From Orychophragmus violaceus (lineage: Eukaryota; Streptophyta; Magnoliopsida; Brassicales; Brassicaceae), in assembly GCA_030180135.1 (NCBI GenBank), contig CM058235.1, positions 12,013,145-12,077,144 of the forward strand: a DNA stretch of 64,000 nt, in the 5' to 3' direction. How positions within the stretch are numbered: the stretch's first letter is position 1; each line of letters begins with the position of its first letter. The notes under the pieces were generated by a model. It was not told the origin of the DNA and did not search any database. It worked only from the letters and a program-made list of their open reading frames with translations. Shown here in pieces: positions 10,528-22,900 of this stretch. Position numbers and translations under genes: made by a program.

Positions 10528-11800
10528 CAATAATTAAACCCTAATTCATAAATCCTAAACCCAAAACTCAACCTAAACCCTAGGGTTTAAGGATTAGGGT
10601 TTAGTTTTTGGATTTAGGGTTTAGGGTTTAGGGTTTATGAATTATGGTTTAGTTTTTGGATTTAGGGTTTAGGGATTAGGGTTTAGTTTTTAGGTTTAGG
10701 GGTTTGGATTTATGGTTTAGTTTTTGAGTTTAAGGTTTAAGGTAGGTTTTGGGTTTAGGGTTTAGTTTTTGGGTTTAGGGTTTAGGGTAGGTTTTGGGTT
10801 TAAGAATTAGGGTTTAGTTTTTGGGTTTAGGGTAGGTTTTGGGTTTAGGGATTAGGGTTTAGGTTTTGGATTTAGGGTTTAGGGTCTAAACCCTAATTCC
10901 TAAACCCTAAACCCAAAAACTAAACCCTAATTCCTAAACCCTAAACCCAAAACCTACCCTAAACCCTAAACCCAAAAACTAAACCCTAATTCATAAACTC
11001 TAAACCCAAAAACTAAACCCAAATTCCTAAACCCTAAACCCAAAACCTACCCTAAACCCTAAACCCAAAAACTAAACCCTAAACCCACAAACCCTAATTC
11101 CTAAACCCTAAACCCAAAACCTACCCTAAACCCTAAACCCAAAAACTAAACCCTAAACTACAAACCCTAAACCCTAAACCCTAAACCTACCCTAAACCTT
11201 AAATTCAAAAACTAAACCCTAAACCCAAACCCCTAAACCTTAAAACTAAACCCTAATCCCGAAACCCTAAATCCAAAAACTAAACCCTAAACCCAAAAAC
11301 TAAACCCTAATTCCTAAACCCTAAACCCAAAACCTATCCTAAACCCTAAACCCAAAAACTAAACCCTAAACCCACAAACCCTAAACCCTAATTCCTAAAC
11401 CCTAAACCCAAGAACTAAACCCTAATTCCTAAGCCCTAAACCCAAAACCTACCCTAAACCCTAAACCCAAAAACTAAACCCTAAACTACAAACCCTAAAC
11501 CATAAACCCTAAACCTACCCTAAACCTTAAATTCAAAAACTAAACCCTAAACCCAAACCCCTAAACCCTAATTCCTATACCTTAAATCCAAAAACTAAAC
11601 CCTAATTTCTAAACCCTAAACCCTTAACCCAAAAACTAAACCTTAAATCTTAAACTCTAAACTAAAAAACTAAACCCTAATTTTTAAACCCTAAATCTAA
11701 AAACTAAATCCTAATTCTAAACCCTAATTCCTTCTAAACCCTAAATCCAAAAACTTAACTCTATACAATAAACCCTAAACCTTTAATCCTAAAACTTAAA
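10528..11800. repeat. Interstitial telomere-like repeat array with orientation switches
   Basis: About 1.27 kb is made of TTTAGGG-type heptamers and variants (TTTTGGG, TTAGGA, TAGGTTTT). A short C-rich part (CCCTAAA reading, 10528-10580) meets a G-rich part through the 16-bp palindrome TAAACCCTAGGGTTTA (10574-10589). The G-rich part (10581-10885) then meets a long C-rich part (10886-11800). The second junction has the (TTTAGGG)n-(CCCTAAA)n polarity expected of two chromosome ends joined head to head. Longer motifs such as CCCTAAACCCAAAACCTACC recur in the C-rich arm and appear inverted in the G-rich arm. Confidence 0.9.
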
Positions 11801-13629
11801 CCACATATAACATTTGAAATTATGTGTCAACTATGTTTATCATACAACAAAAATATAATGGCAAAATTGTAATTAATTGATAAATAAAGGATATAACTGA
11901 ATTTTATTTGATGAATAGTAACAGTGAAAAAGTAACTTTTGACCAAAACTAATTTCCTTGTTATTGGTTCCTTTTGGGTGTAATTTTTCTACAACTTATT
12001 ACATGATTATTAATTTACTCATGGTCTTACACCATACTCATGCTAATAAATGCACTTTAATAAGAAATTTAGAGTCTGATAAGTGGAGAATAGGGTTTAG
12101 GTCGTACAAAGTCGTATGTCCAGTTTGCAAGGACCTACCATTTAAGCCTTTTCTATAAGAAAAAGACCTAAGCCATTTAGTCATCCATGCATGTACCTTC
12201 ACAAAAACCTATGTTTTTTTTAGTAAATATATTAAATATTATTACTAGTTTTCTTTTTTGACAGACCACAAAAAAATACAGAATATATAAAAAAAATTAA
12301 AGAAAACTACAAAAAATAAATGAATCACATAAAGCCCAACAACAAATCTCCAATGAACTTATCCTAAGATCCAAAATGGTCCAACAATCCAACAAAAGTC
12401 AGTCCACGAAAATTGAGAAATCCTAGCCGCTTTAACTAATGCTGCGGCCCACACATGAAACATCGCTTAGTTGCCACTACCGCAAGAGAGAAAGAAACCC
12501 ATCTTTTAAACTAAAGCCTTTTTTACCAACCGTCAGACCCATCGCCACCGTCTAAGAAAACTACCGAAGCTCGCCATGCCAAACTATACCCATAATACAG
12601 GTTCATGAAGAAATTGTTGTCGACGTTCCATGGGTAGAGGCAGTAGATCGATTTTCCGAAAAACCGTCGCCGTAATCAACCGTTTGAATAGCCTCTTTCA
12701 CGCATTTGTCGCTCTCAAAGCTAAAGATTACTTAAAGCTACCCAAGTTTATGTTGTCGACGTTCCATGGTATAATCTGCTCTATTCTCACTCGTTACAAT
12801 GAGCTGGTACAAAATACAAATATGAAACCGATCTATAGCTTTGATTAGTAACTTTGTAGAATTGCATTAAAATTGGATTCCACAAATATTACGTTTAAAT
12901 ACAATTTTATATTTTTTTAGGTTATCAATCAAAGAATGTACAAAAAACTTAATTCTACAAATAATTTAGTTAATATCTTTCTACATTATAATTTTTTTTG
13001 TATTTTTCTCAGCAAAAATATATCTCATTCTTTGCAGTTGCCGAATTTTTTATTAATAAAATATTTTTGCAATTCTACAATTCCACAAGTCGATCAAAAC
13101 ATATGTATATCTTTGATCTGTTAGGTACATGTGCTACAGTTGTTGTTAATACTTAATAGAACACTAAATTAGAGCTGGTTTTAAAGACACGTCCAATATA
13201 AAACTGTCTTTTTATTTTAAAATTAAGTAACTCTAAAACTTAAATAACTCCAAAACGCAATTAAGTTTTGCTCTAGTTCTACTATATTTTAGAATAAAAA
13301 TAGAGTAATAAAGAAAAAATGAAATAATCTTATATTTTACTATAAATATAATCATATTTTTATTCTATATTATAACTGAAAATGAAATATAAATAGAGCA
13401 AACTTTACTGCAAATACAGTTTTTAATATATACAAAATATTTGAATAGAGTTATAGTGGTCTTGGATTTAGGTAAATATATTAAATCCATCTGATATATT
13501 ACAATTGTTTTTATAGTATAATGGTGATGATATATAAATGGGTGATGACTTAAAACTCCCTCCATATCTTAAGCTCTGATTAGCTTAACATTTTGTTCTA
13601 TCACCATTTAACACGATGGTTCTCGTTTC
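11801..13629. other. Intergenic; possible minus-strand retroposon remnant
   Basis: No host gene recognised. The part from about 12255 to 12650 has higher GC than its surroundings. Read on the minus strand it ends in TTTGTGGTCTGTCAAAAAAG, a poly-A-like end resembling other retroposon tails here, but no convincing target duplication was found. A MITE-like AT-rich stretch (about 13150-13500) contains repeated AATAGAG and TAACTCTAAAAC words. Short open frames at 12630-12848 and 12936-13124 are not protein-like. Confidence 0.3.
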
Positions 13630-13637
13630 AATATTAA

Positions 13638-13982
13638 GGGTGTTCGTTTGCCTGCCGCCAGCGGCAGCGGCTGGCGGCTGGCGGCAAGTTTTTGTTCGTT
13701 TGCTTGCCGCCGGCGGCAGCGGCTGGCGGCTGCGATTGGTAGCAGCGGTAAGTTTTTGTTCGTTTACCTGCCGCCAGCCGCCGGCGTCAGCCGCCAGCGT
13801 CCAATCGCGAACAAATTCCGGACGCTGATTTTTTCGGCGTTCGAAACGGGATTTAGCGGCTGACGCTGGCGGTTGACGCCGGCGGCTGGCGGCATGCAAA
13901 CGAACAAAAATCTGTCGCCAGACGCTGCCGCCAGACGCTGCCGCCAGCCGCTGTCGCCGGCGACAGACAAACGAACATACCT
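13638..13982. mobile_element. hAT-like MITE with GC-rich subterminal repeats
   Basis: A 345-bp element begins GGGTGTTCGTTTGCCTGCCG. Its other end, on the complementary strand, begins AGGTATGTTCGTTTGTCTG. The flanks AATATTAA (13630-13637) and ATTATTAA (13983-13990) match at seven of eight positions, fitting an 8-bp hAT target duplication. The interior is packed with GCCGCCAGC, GGCGGCTGGCGGC and GTTCGTTTGC words in both orientations, so it can form extensive hairpins. All open frames on both strands are by-products of this repetition. Confidence 0.6.
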
Positions 13983-14184
13983 ATTATTAAAAAATTACGT
14001 CGTATCATTTGTAGCAAAAAGATCTCAAACAAATAAATCATTTGTACCAAAATGTGGCACATATCTTTTGAACGGCTTTGATGTAGAAAATCAAGGTTGT
14101 GTACATAAATAAAGGAGCACGCACCAAAAATAAATCATAAATATGATTCCATGTCTAATTTGAATTTTTTGGGGGTTGTTCTAA

Positions 14185-14435
14185 GGGCATTTCTAATGTG
14201 TTACTCTATTTTTATTTTAAAATGAAATCACTTCAAAATGAAGTGAAGTTCTATTCTAACCCTATTTTATTTTGGAGTAAAAATAAAACCAAGAGTTAAA
14301 AAATAGAATGATGAATATAATTACTCAATATTTGGAATAGTCACATTTTTTATTTTATTTTGGAGTTGAAAATATAATATCATTGAAGAAGATTTATTCT
14401 AAAATAGAGTTTGAAGTGGAAAATAGAGAGACATT
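14185..14435. mobile_element. Possible MITE remnant
   Basis: The stretch starts GGGCATTTCTAATGTG, a form close to the GGGCATCTCCAATG ends of Brassicaceae MITEs, and contains many AAATAGAGT / ACTCTATTTT inverted words. A matching right terminus and target duplication are not clear, so it may be truncated or degenerate. Confidence 0.35.
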
Positions 14436-14643
14436 TTTTAATTTGGATCAATGTTGTGGCATTATCATTTAAAATAACAATTTTAACAGGTTTTCACATA
14501 TTTATTCTAGTGATTTTAGGCTAAATAATAGCTTTTGAATATTGTCACTTAAAATAATGAAGCAAACTTATGATAAGTTTTAAATTTTCTCCAATGGTAT
14601 CCCTTGTTTTTTTCTTCTCCAAATAAATATATCAAGTAGATTA

Positions 14644-14682
<39 letters not shown>

Positions 14683-14756
14683 ATTATTATGATTATTATA
14701 TAATTATTATTATTATTATATAATAATAATAATTATTATTATTAATTTTGAAAACA
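14644..14756. repeat. ATT/TAA microsatellite
   Basis: A run of ATT trinucleotides with interruptions turns into TAATAATAAT and back. Simple-sequence repeat of low complexity; no coding content. Confidence 0.9.
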
Positions 14757-15545
14757 GTTTTTATTTTTAAAGTTGCAAATTTTACCTATATATTCTATTT
14801 TTAACCATTATTATTTGTTACTCGTTCATTGTAAAAGCAACCATATGTTTTTTTTTAACAACCATATGTTTTTGTGTTCTTGAATAATATAAGTCTTTTA
14901 ATGTAAATCATGTAACATTTTGTTCATTGTAGAAATTACTTAACATTTTGTTCATTGTAGAAATTACTTAACATTTTGTTCCTACTCGTAATTATCCAAT
15001 AAGACTCTTCGTCTTGATAAGCTTGCGAGGTATTTCTTTAACTTGTGGAATATCTTCTATGGAAGTTGATGGGTTAACTTGTATCATGTCAAATTGTTGA
15101 ACAAGAGAATTGGCTTTCTTTCAGTCAGATATAGCTTGGCAACACTTGCGTGTCTGTGTTAATGTGTTATAGAGGAACCTAACCCTAGAATCTCTATTAT
15201 TGTCTAGCTACGAGACTAGAATTTGGGTTGTGCATATTATTTTCCCATGCCTCTTCACTCATCACACGGACCAAACAATGCCACGTCTTTAACATTCGTA
15301 CGAGAGAAAAAAAAACAATGCCACCTCAACTTCAACACATCTTAAAATGATGTATCATCCAAAAAGAGTTTTCCCTTTAATTGTTATGTTTTCTCTCAAA
15401 ATATTAACTATATTCTCAAATTTCCAGTAAAATAATGTTATCATCAAAGAAGCACTTCCTTCTTAAAATGTGGTATCATTCAAGAAGTGTTTCCTTCATT
15501 TTTTAAGATAATAATATTGGAATGCTTTTCTTCTTGAGACAATAA

Positions 15546-15553
15546 TATAAATA
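15546..15553 (+). promoter_or_regulatory. TATA box of the PLAT-domain gene
   Basis: TATAAATA lies 46 bp upstream of the predicted start codon at 15599. This leaves room for a transcription start about 30 bp downstream and a leader of roughly 20 nt. It is the only good TATA match close to the gene. Confidence 0.6.
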
Positions 15554-15598
15554 GTTGGACAGATCAAATCTCCATTTCTTACATTCATATCAACAACT

Positions 15599-16248
15599 AT
15601 GGCTCGCCCTAACGGTCTCCTCCTCTCCATTCTTCTCATCGCCACTATCTCTGTCGTTGCATTGGCTGTAGTAAGTTCCCCCAAATCTCATCACCAACCC
15701 TTGATTATGGCTTTTTGACCTAGCGATGCTAGTTTAAACTATGAACTTTGGTTCCCACGGTTTAAATTTGTTTCGTAATTTCTTAGGAACCAGATTGCGT
15801 CTACACATTTACAGTCAAAACCGGAACGAGAGACAGCGCCGGCACAGATTCTGTCATAGGAGTTACAATCTCCGACAAATCCGGACAGTATATAGAAATT
15901 AAAGACCTAGAGAGATGGGGTGGGAAAATGGGACCAGGTTACAACTACTTCGAGAACGGTAATGTAGACATTTTCTCTGGACATGACCGGTGTCTTCCGA
16001 ACCCAGTCTGTTTTTTGACTTTGAACTCTGACAACTCCGGCGGCAAACCCGGCTGGTATGTTGAATACGTGGATGTAACGACGGCCAAAGTTGGATCTCC
16101 GAGCAAGCGTCAACACTTCAGTTTGGAGCAATGGCTTGCCATCGATGAGGAGCCGCATGAGCTATCTACCGAACGGAACTACTGCCCGGGGACTGTGAGT
16201 GTCGGTGTCGGGGGTGAGAACCGGAAGAGTGTCTCTTCAATCGTATGA
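15599..16248 (+). CDS. Secreted PLAT/LH2-domain protein
   Basis: Two exons, 15599-15670 and 15787-16248, with a GTAAGT donor and a TTAG acceptor, encode 177 residues. Residues 1-23 form a typical signal peptide (MARPNGLLLSILLIATISVV, then ALA), and exon 1 ends almost exactly at the cleavage region. The mature protein starts EPDCVYTFTVKTGTRDSAGT and spans one PLAT/LH2 beta-sandwich (about 27-150), including the conserved WGGKMGPGYNYFENGNVDIF segment and the cysteine-bearing CLPNPVC. The family's Arabidopsis members PLAT1-PLAT3 are small ER or apoplastic stress-associated proteins; this one keeps the same architecture and length but is clearly diverged, so I do not assign it to one. No disabling change is visible. 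The local environment is AT-rich with MITEs upstream. Confidence 0.85.
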
Positions 16249-18080
16249 ATCAGTGAATAAATGTGAGTGTCTTGGAGACGTGTGACGGCAATATATATCG
16301 TAAACTGAATAAAATTGTCGTCTTAGTAATAATGTAGATTGAATAAAATTGCCGTCTTGTGAGCGTGAGATGGCAATGATATAAAAGAACCAATCGAATA
16401 AAACTTTTATGTTTGTTCTTGTTGTCTGTGAGGTTTAACCAAATTACTTTAGTATTGTCTTTTTTGAGAGGGATTAGTATAGACGCATTTTCCTGCTGAG
16501 TCACTCATGCATCAGACTAATTTTGTTAGTATAGTGATTAAAACCAATTAAAATTATACATTAATTAAACCATTATAATTTCGAGATATAATAATTAGTG
16601 AAAATTATTCTTAATAACACTAATTTTATCTATAATTATTACACTTACATTAGTTTTATTTTTTACTTGAATAATATTATTTATATTAAAATTAAGACGA
16701 CTAATTGCCCTGCAAAGTAATTTAATATTTAATATATTTTAATACTAATTATTTATTTTTGAAAAATATATTTTATATATCATTTATTTGTTTTCAAAAG
16801 TAAGAATCTAATTAATATAATTTTATAAATAAAAATATTTAAATACAAAATAGAAGTATTATTTTTGGATGGTTACATGATTTTTTCCCAAAAAAATATG
16901 TTTTATAAATAAATCATTTAAATAAGAAATTAACACAAATTCTTATTTTTTCTTTAGCTATTTTTATATAAAAAAATCTTTTTAAAATAATAAATAAATA
17001 CAATAAACTGTTTTAATAAATAGATACTTTAAATAAGAAACTGATATGAAAGTCCTTTTTGTTGGTTATTTTTATTATTTTGATTTTCAAAACAATAATT
17101 TAATACAAAATAATAAATTAATCATTTAATTAAGAAATTAATTTAATAGAACAATGTTTTGGATATTCCGTCTATTTCAACAAAAAAAATCATTTAAATA
17201 AGAAATTAATTCAACAAGTTTTTTTTTGTTGGTTATTTTTTTTGAAATATAGAATTTATTAAATGAATAGTACATTACCAAAAACGATCCTTAAAAATTA
17301 GGAGAAGATCACTCAATAGTTTTAATTTTAAATTAGCTAAACTTCCTTTAAAATCTATAACACTAAAATAATCTGTAACAAAACACAAATCAACAACATT
17401 AGAAACAAATCTGCAATATTAGAAAAAGTCTGCAACATAGCAGTTCTATACTAGTAATTAATAATTCAATTATATTTGTTACGTATTTTAATAAATCTTT
17501 AACAAATATCATAAATCTGCAACACTAATCTCCAGATTTAATTAAAAAAAAAAATCTGAAAATTCAAAATTTGCAACACGTTACTGTAACTCCATACCAC
17601 GTGAGCAAAAAAACATAAATCTGCAACATTAGAATATAAATCTAAGATACGTTTAAAAAGTTGTAACACTACGATGCTAGCATAGTAATTTTTAGAAAAA
17701 TTCTGATGTGCTACAGATTTATAAAAATCTGCAACAAAATAAATAAATCCACAAAGAGACAATAAATCCGTGCAAACTTAGTCAAAAATCCGTCATTTCA
17801 ATAAATCTGTAATAAAAATTGTGCAAAATCCTTGTCGATTTATTAAGACAAGAATGTGGCATTTCTGTAAATATGATACATTTTTGCTAGTGTGGAAAAT
17901 ACATAATAATAGCATTCTTGTAAAATATTTTTTTCCTAAAAAACTAATAAGGTTATTTTCATCTTGACCTCAGAAGATTTAGAACTAATAATGTTCTTAT
18001 AGTAATTAACCTATATTTTAGTGTCACCACAAATTTTTTCCCTAATAATTATTTACTGACAACAATATGCCACATATTAA
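16249..18080. other. Intergenic AT-rich DNA with TCTGCAACA word repeats
   Basis: No gene recognised. Between about 17390 and 17770 the word TCTGCAAC(A/AT) recurs many times at irregular spacing, as in old degenerated tandem or transposon-derived sequence. The remainder is highly AT-rich with AAATAAGAAATTAA-type repeats. Confidence 0.4.
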
Positions 18081-18590
18081 GTATGAGTGTTTGGGTACTC
18101 GTTTGAATTCGGTTCGGGTCTTTCGGTTTTCGGATTTTTGGACTTAAGCATATAAAATCCATTAAGGTATTTTAAAATTTTAATACGGGTTCGGTTCAAT
18201 TCCATTTGATTTCACTTTGATTTTGGTTACCCAAAATTCAAAAATCAAAAATAAACATTGGTTATATTTGAATAAAAGTAGTAAATTTTGAAAAATATAT
18301 CAATGGCTCTTAGCTGGTTTCAACTCTTCCGGCTTAGCAACTTTCGTATATTCCGTCTATTTCGAAGTATCCAAGAATTTAATAGAACAATTTTTGGATA
18401 TATAATTATAACTTGTATATTTCGGATATCCATTCAGTTCTCGGTTCAGTTTAGATTGGGTTCCGATTCTTCGGATATAGAAGTTTAACATATGTTCAGA
18501 TATTTTATCGGTTTAGATTTGAATTCGGTTTCGATTTGGGATTTTGTTCGGTATTTTGATTCCGAAATTTTGTCCATGCCTACCACAGAC
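18081..18590. repeat. Dispersed GGTTCGG/TTCGGAT-type repeat
   Basis: The segment is dense in GGTTCGGGT, TTCGGTTTTCGGA and TTCGGATAT words, and its right edge reads, on the minus strand, GGCATGGACAAAATTTCGG, similar to ends of hAT-like MITEs. No clean termini or target duplication were found. Similar material recurs at 54390-54830 and 56450-56660. Confidence 0.4.
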
Positions 18591-19514
18591 CATAAAAAAT
18601 AGTCCTGGCTTAGTCCACGACATATTTTCTTTTGTCTTTACCACTGTGGATTAAATAAAAACGGTTTTCAAAATCTAAATATCAAATTACAATCAGTTAA
18701 GCAGGGAAGCAAGCAATGAGTAAATGCTGAGGTTTACATTACATGCACATGAAGACGTGTATTTCTTTTGTCAACAAAAGAAGAAAACTTGTTTTTTTTT
18801 CTAGAATTTGTGAACTCTTCGTACGATATACTGGAGAACATTCTCCTCGTTAAATACTTTCTTCCAGTCTTAAAAAACGTACATGAGAATTGAATCTTGG
18901 TGTCTAATTAAAGATAGAATTAGTATGGTAAAAAACAGAAGAACTGAAACTAAAATGGTAAAAAATGTAAGAGAAATTTGTTGGTTGAGTGCAAATTAAA
19001 AACGAAATACAGTTACCACCATAATTATTTGAGCCCATGATATGACAATTAACTATTTACTGCAATAAAATAAAAGATTGTCATATAATGTTGACAAAAA
19101 TGTTTATATAATACCTAATCCATGTCAGTGGTAATGTTTTTTTTTTCTAAAGATAATTCTGGTTTTACACTCATAATTTCTTATAGGTCCAGAGTTAGTT
19201 TTTGAAAATTTCGATTTAAAGAATAACACTCTAAAGAAATTTGAATCTAAAACACAAATAAACCAATCCTTTATACTACTATTACGCCACCAATGATATG
19301 TCAGTGTTAATGTTAAAGACCGTATATATGCAATTTGGTTCACTCTTTATAGTTTTCTCTCGAGTTTAGACTACATTTGACCAACATTGTAAGTACTAAT
19401 TAACATATTCTAATTAAAATACATTAGATCTTGTTCAACATTGTGAGACTAAACTTGGCCGGGCCTCTTCACTGACCACATATGGTATCATTTACTGCAA
19501 GTTGTTTCGTGGAG
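18591..19514. other. Intergenic, no recognisable feature
   Basis: No supported gene or paired repeat was seen in this AT-rich interval upstream of the Copia insertion. Confidence 0.35.
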
Positions 19515-19519
19515 TTAAC

Positions 19520-19861
19520 TGTAGAGATTTGGATCTCACTTCTGTTTGTTTGTTTGAGCAAGAAAGTAAAAAGACACAGAGAATTAACGAGTTCAGATCA
19601 CGATGTGTGATCCTACGTCTCGGTCTGGAGCTTTCCAGTAATCCACTATCACCACAGATTACAAGCTTAAGAGTTTCTCTCAATCTCTCTGATTTCGGCT
19701 TACCCTAATCCCACACATTCTTAACTTTATATACTAAGTCTATTACAAGAATAAGTAGGTTAAACTAAACCTTAGCCCAATAGAAACAAGCCCGTTCCTA
19801 AATGACATACCCTGTCGCGGGCTAAGTCATAACTAATGATTTTCATCACCAAAGCCCAACA
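19520..19861 (-). repeat. 3' LTR of the Copia element
   Basis: 342 bp, beginning TGTAGAGATTTGG and ending AAGCCCAACA (plus-strand reading). Matches 24323-24664 except for about six substitutions, for example CTTCTG/CTTTTG and CCTGTCG/CCTATCG. Confidence 0.95.
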
Positions 19862-19944
19862 AATCTCCACCTTGATGACAATCACTTCCAAGTATGACTC
19901 ATTTATCCTTGCAAACATGTGTAGCTCCAGACAGTTCCAGCACC

Positions 19945-22900
19945 TTAGTGCTCTTCTAGACCGAAAAAGCTCAAAGCCTTCTCAAACTTTTCCACAGGAA
20001 GAACCTTCGTCAACATATCAGCCGGATTCCTCTCAGTCGGGATCTTCGACAGCTTCACTTCACCTGAAGCAACTATATCCCTGATGAAATGCAACCTCCT
20101 TTTGATGTGCTTTGTTCATTCATGATGGACATTGTTCTTGGCTAAAATCAAGGCACTCTGAGAATCACACCAGATCTCCACCGAGTCTTGTTTGAAACCG
20201 AACTCCTCAGCCAAACCCCTTAGCCAAATCGCCTCTTTCACAGCTCTACCAATGCTATATACTCTGCTTCAGTTGTAGACAACGCAACAACATGCTGAAG
20301 ACTCGACTTCCAACTAATGACGCTTCCACCAGCCGTGAAAACATAACCAGTAATCGATATGCTTCTGTCCAGATCTGATGCAAAATCCGAATCACAAAAG
20401 CCTTCAACTTTGAACTCCTTGTTCTTCCTGAACACAATCTTCAAATCCTGAGTACCCTTCAAATACCTTAGTACCCACTTCACTGCATCCCAGTGTACCA
20501 TGCCCGGCTTACTCATAAACCTGCTGACTAAACCAACTGCATAAGCCAGATCACATCTCGTTCCCAACATCGCATACATAATGCTTCCAATAGCATTGGA
20601 GTATGGAATGTTCTCCATAACCGTCTCTGCTTCATCATCTTTGATTGCAGACAACTTGAACTGTGATCCAATAGGTGTCGAAACTGATCTTGATTCATCC
20701 ATATTGAATACCTGAAGAATCTTCTTGACGTAACCAGATTGAGACAAGGTGAGAACTCCACCTTCACGATCTCTCTCAATATCCATCCCAAGAATTCTTC
20801 TCGCTGCACCCAGATCCTTCATCTCGAACCTACTACTCAACAAGTCTTTCACAACTTGTATCTCCTTCATATCCTTTGATGCAACTAGCATGTCATCAAC
20901 ATACAAGAGTAGGTATATGAAACCCTTACCTTTACTCTCCTTTATGTAGACACAATGATCATATTCACTTCTCTTGAATCCATGACTCACCACAAATTGA
21001 TCAAAGCACTTGTTCCACTGTCTTGGAGCTTGCTTAAGTCCATACAGTGCTTTCTCCAACAAGCATACATAGTCCTCCTTTCCCTTAACCACAAAACCCT
21101 CTGGCTGCTCCATATAGATCTCCTCTTCAATCAAACCATGAAGAAATGCAGTCTTAACATCAAGCTGCTCCAATTCCAGATCTAAACTTGCTGTAATTGA
21201 CAGAAGAAACCTGATTGAGACATGCTTCACTACAGGTGAGAACACATCCTGATAATCAATACCCTCTCTCTGAGAGTATCCTTTGGCTACCAACCTAGCC
21301 TTGTATCTCGGTTCTTCCATCCCTGGTATACCTGGCTTCAGCTTGTATACCCACTTGCAACCAATTACTTTTCTTCCTTGAGGCCTTTTGACTAACCTCC
21401 AGGTCTTGTTCTTCTCCAGAGAACTCATTTCTTCATCCATACCTCCATTCCAGAAAGTTTTATCCCTACTTTCAATTGCTTCCTGATAATCTCTTGGTTC
21501 TTCAGAACTCATCTCAACAGCAGCTATCAAGGCAAAACTCGCCAAATCATAGTCTTTTAGATGCGCAGGAAGCTTTGACTCTCTTCTCATTCGATCCCGA
21601 ATCAATCTGTAATCATCCTGAGGTATATCATCTGATTCTGGACCTCCCACAACTCCACCTGAAGATGACCCTTCACCTTAGTCTCCAAAATCCGGAATTG
21701 CGGTCTCAGACTCTGTCTGTTGATCGACAGTCGCATTGTGTCGATCGACATGGGGTATGTGTCGATCGATGCACTCATCGATCTCGTGTCGATCGACATC
21801 CGCCAGTGTGTCGATCGATGCTCCACCTGCAGTCGAATTCTGCAGCTTTGTTTCTGACGCAGAAACGCTCTTTTTCAGATCCTTGTAGACTTTTTCTTCC
21901 ACAAACACCACATTCCTGCTAATCACACATCTTTCATCATCCAGGAGCCAAACCTTGTACCCTTTAACTCCTTCAGGATAGCTAATGAAAAATCCTTTCA
22001 TTGCTCTTGGTTTCAACTTCCCTTGATCTACATGTACATAGACCAATGAACCAAATCTCCTAAGATGCTTGTAACCAGGCTTTCTTCCCAACCATAGTTC
22101 TTCAGGAATGTTGCCATCTAAAGCTGATGAGGGACTGCTGTTGATCTGATATACAGCTGTGCTAACCGCCTCTGCCCAGAACTCTTCACCCAAGCCACTC
22201 TCATCCAAGATACAACGCACTTTCTCCATGATAGTCCTATTCATGCGTTCAGCTACTCCATTTTGCTGTGGAGTATAAGCACACGTCATGTGCCTCTCAA
22301 TACCGTGTTGTCTGCAGAACCCATCAAACTCCTTGTTACAGAATTCCAACCCATTATCAGTTCTCAGACACTTCACCTTCTTGCTAATCTGATTCTCAAC
22401 TAGCTTCTTCCACTCACAAAACTTGGTGAAAGCTTCACTCTTTACTGCTAAGAAGAACACCCACACTTTCCTAGTGTAATCATCAATGATAGACAGAAAA
22501 TACTGTTTACCTGACAAGCTTGGAGTCACTGATGGAGACCCCCAAAGGTCTGCATGTGCATACTTCAATGCCTCTCCTGAATTGTTCTTTCCAATGTGAA
22601 AACTCAGCTTCTTATGCTTCCCCATCACACAACTTTCACAGAAATTCATGGCTCCAATCCTTCTTTTGTCAATGATGCCCCTTTTGACCAGAATCATCAA
22701 GTTCTTCATACTCATGTGTCCCAATCTTCTATGCCACAACACTGTTTCATCGTTGGCAACCTTCTTGGAGACAACACTGTTTGACTGTCCTACTACAGTC
22801 TCACCATCTAGCAGATACAGAGAACCAGTCAGGGAACCTTGAAGAGCTAACTTCCCGTTCTTGTAGAACCTTGTCTTCCCTTTCCCTCCAGCATGATCAA

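Noticed and set aside
13585..14112. Several open frames with Ala/Pro/Gln-rich peptides
   Set aside because: They lie in the GC-rich subterminal repeats of a hAT-like MITE and are read in multiple frames on both strands.
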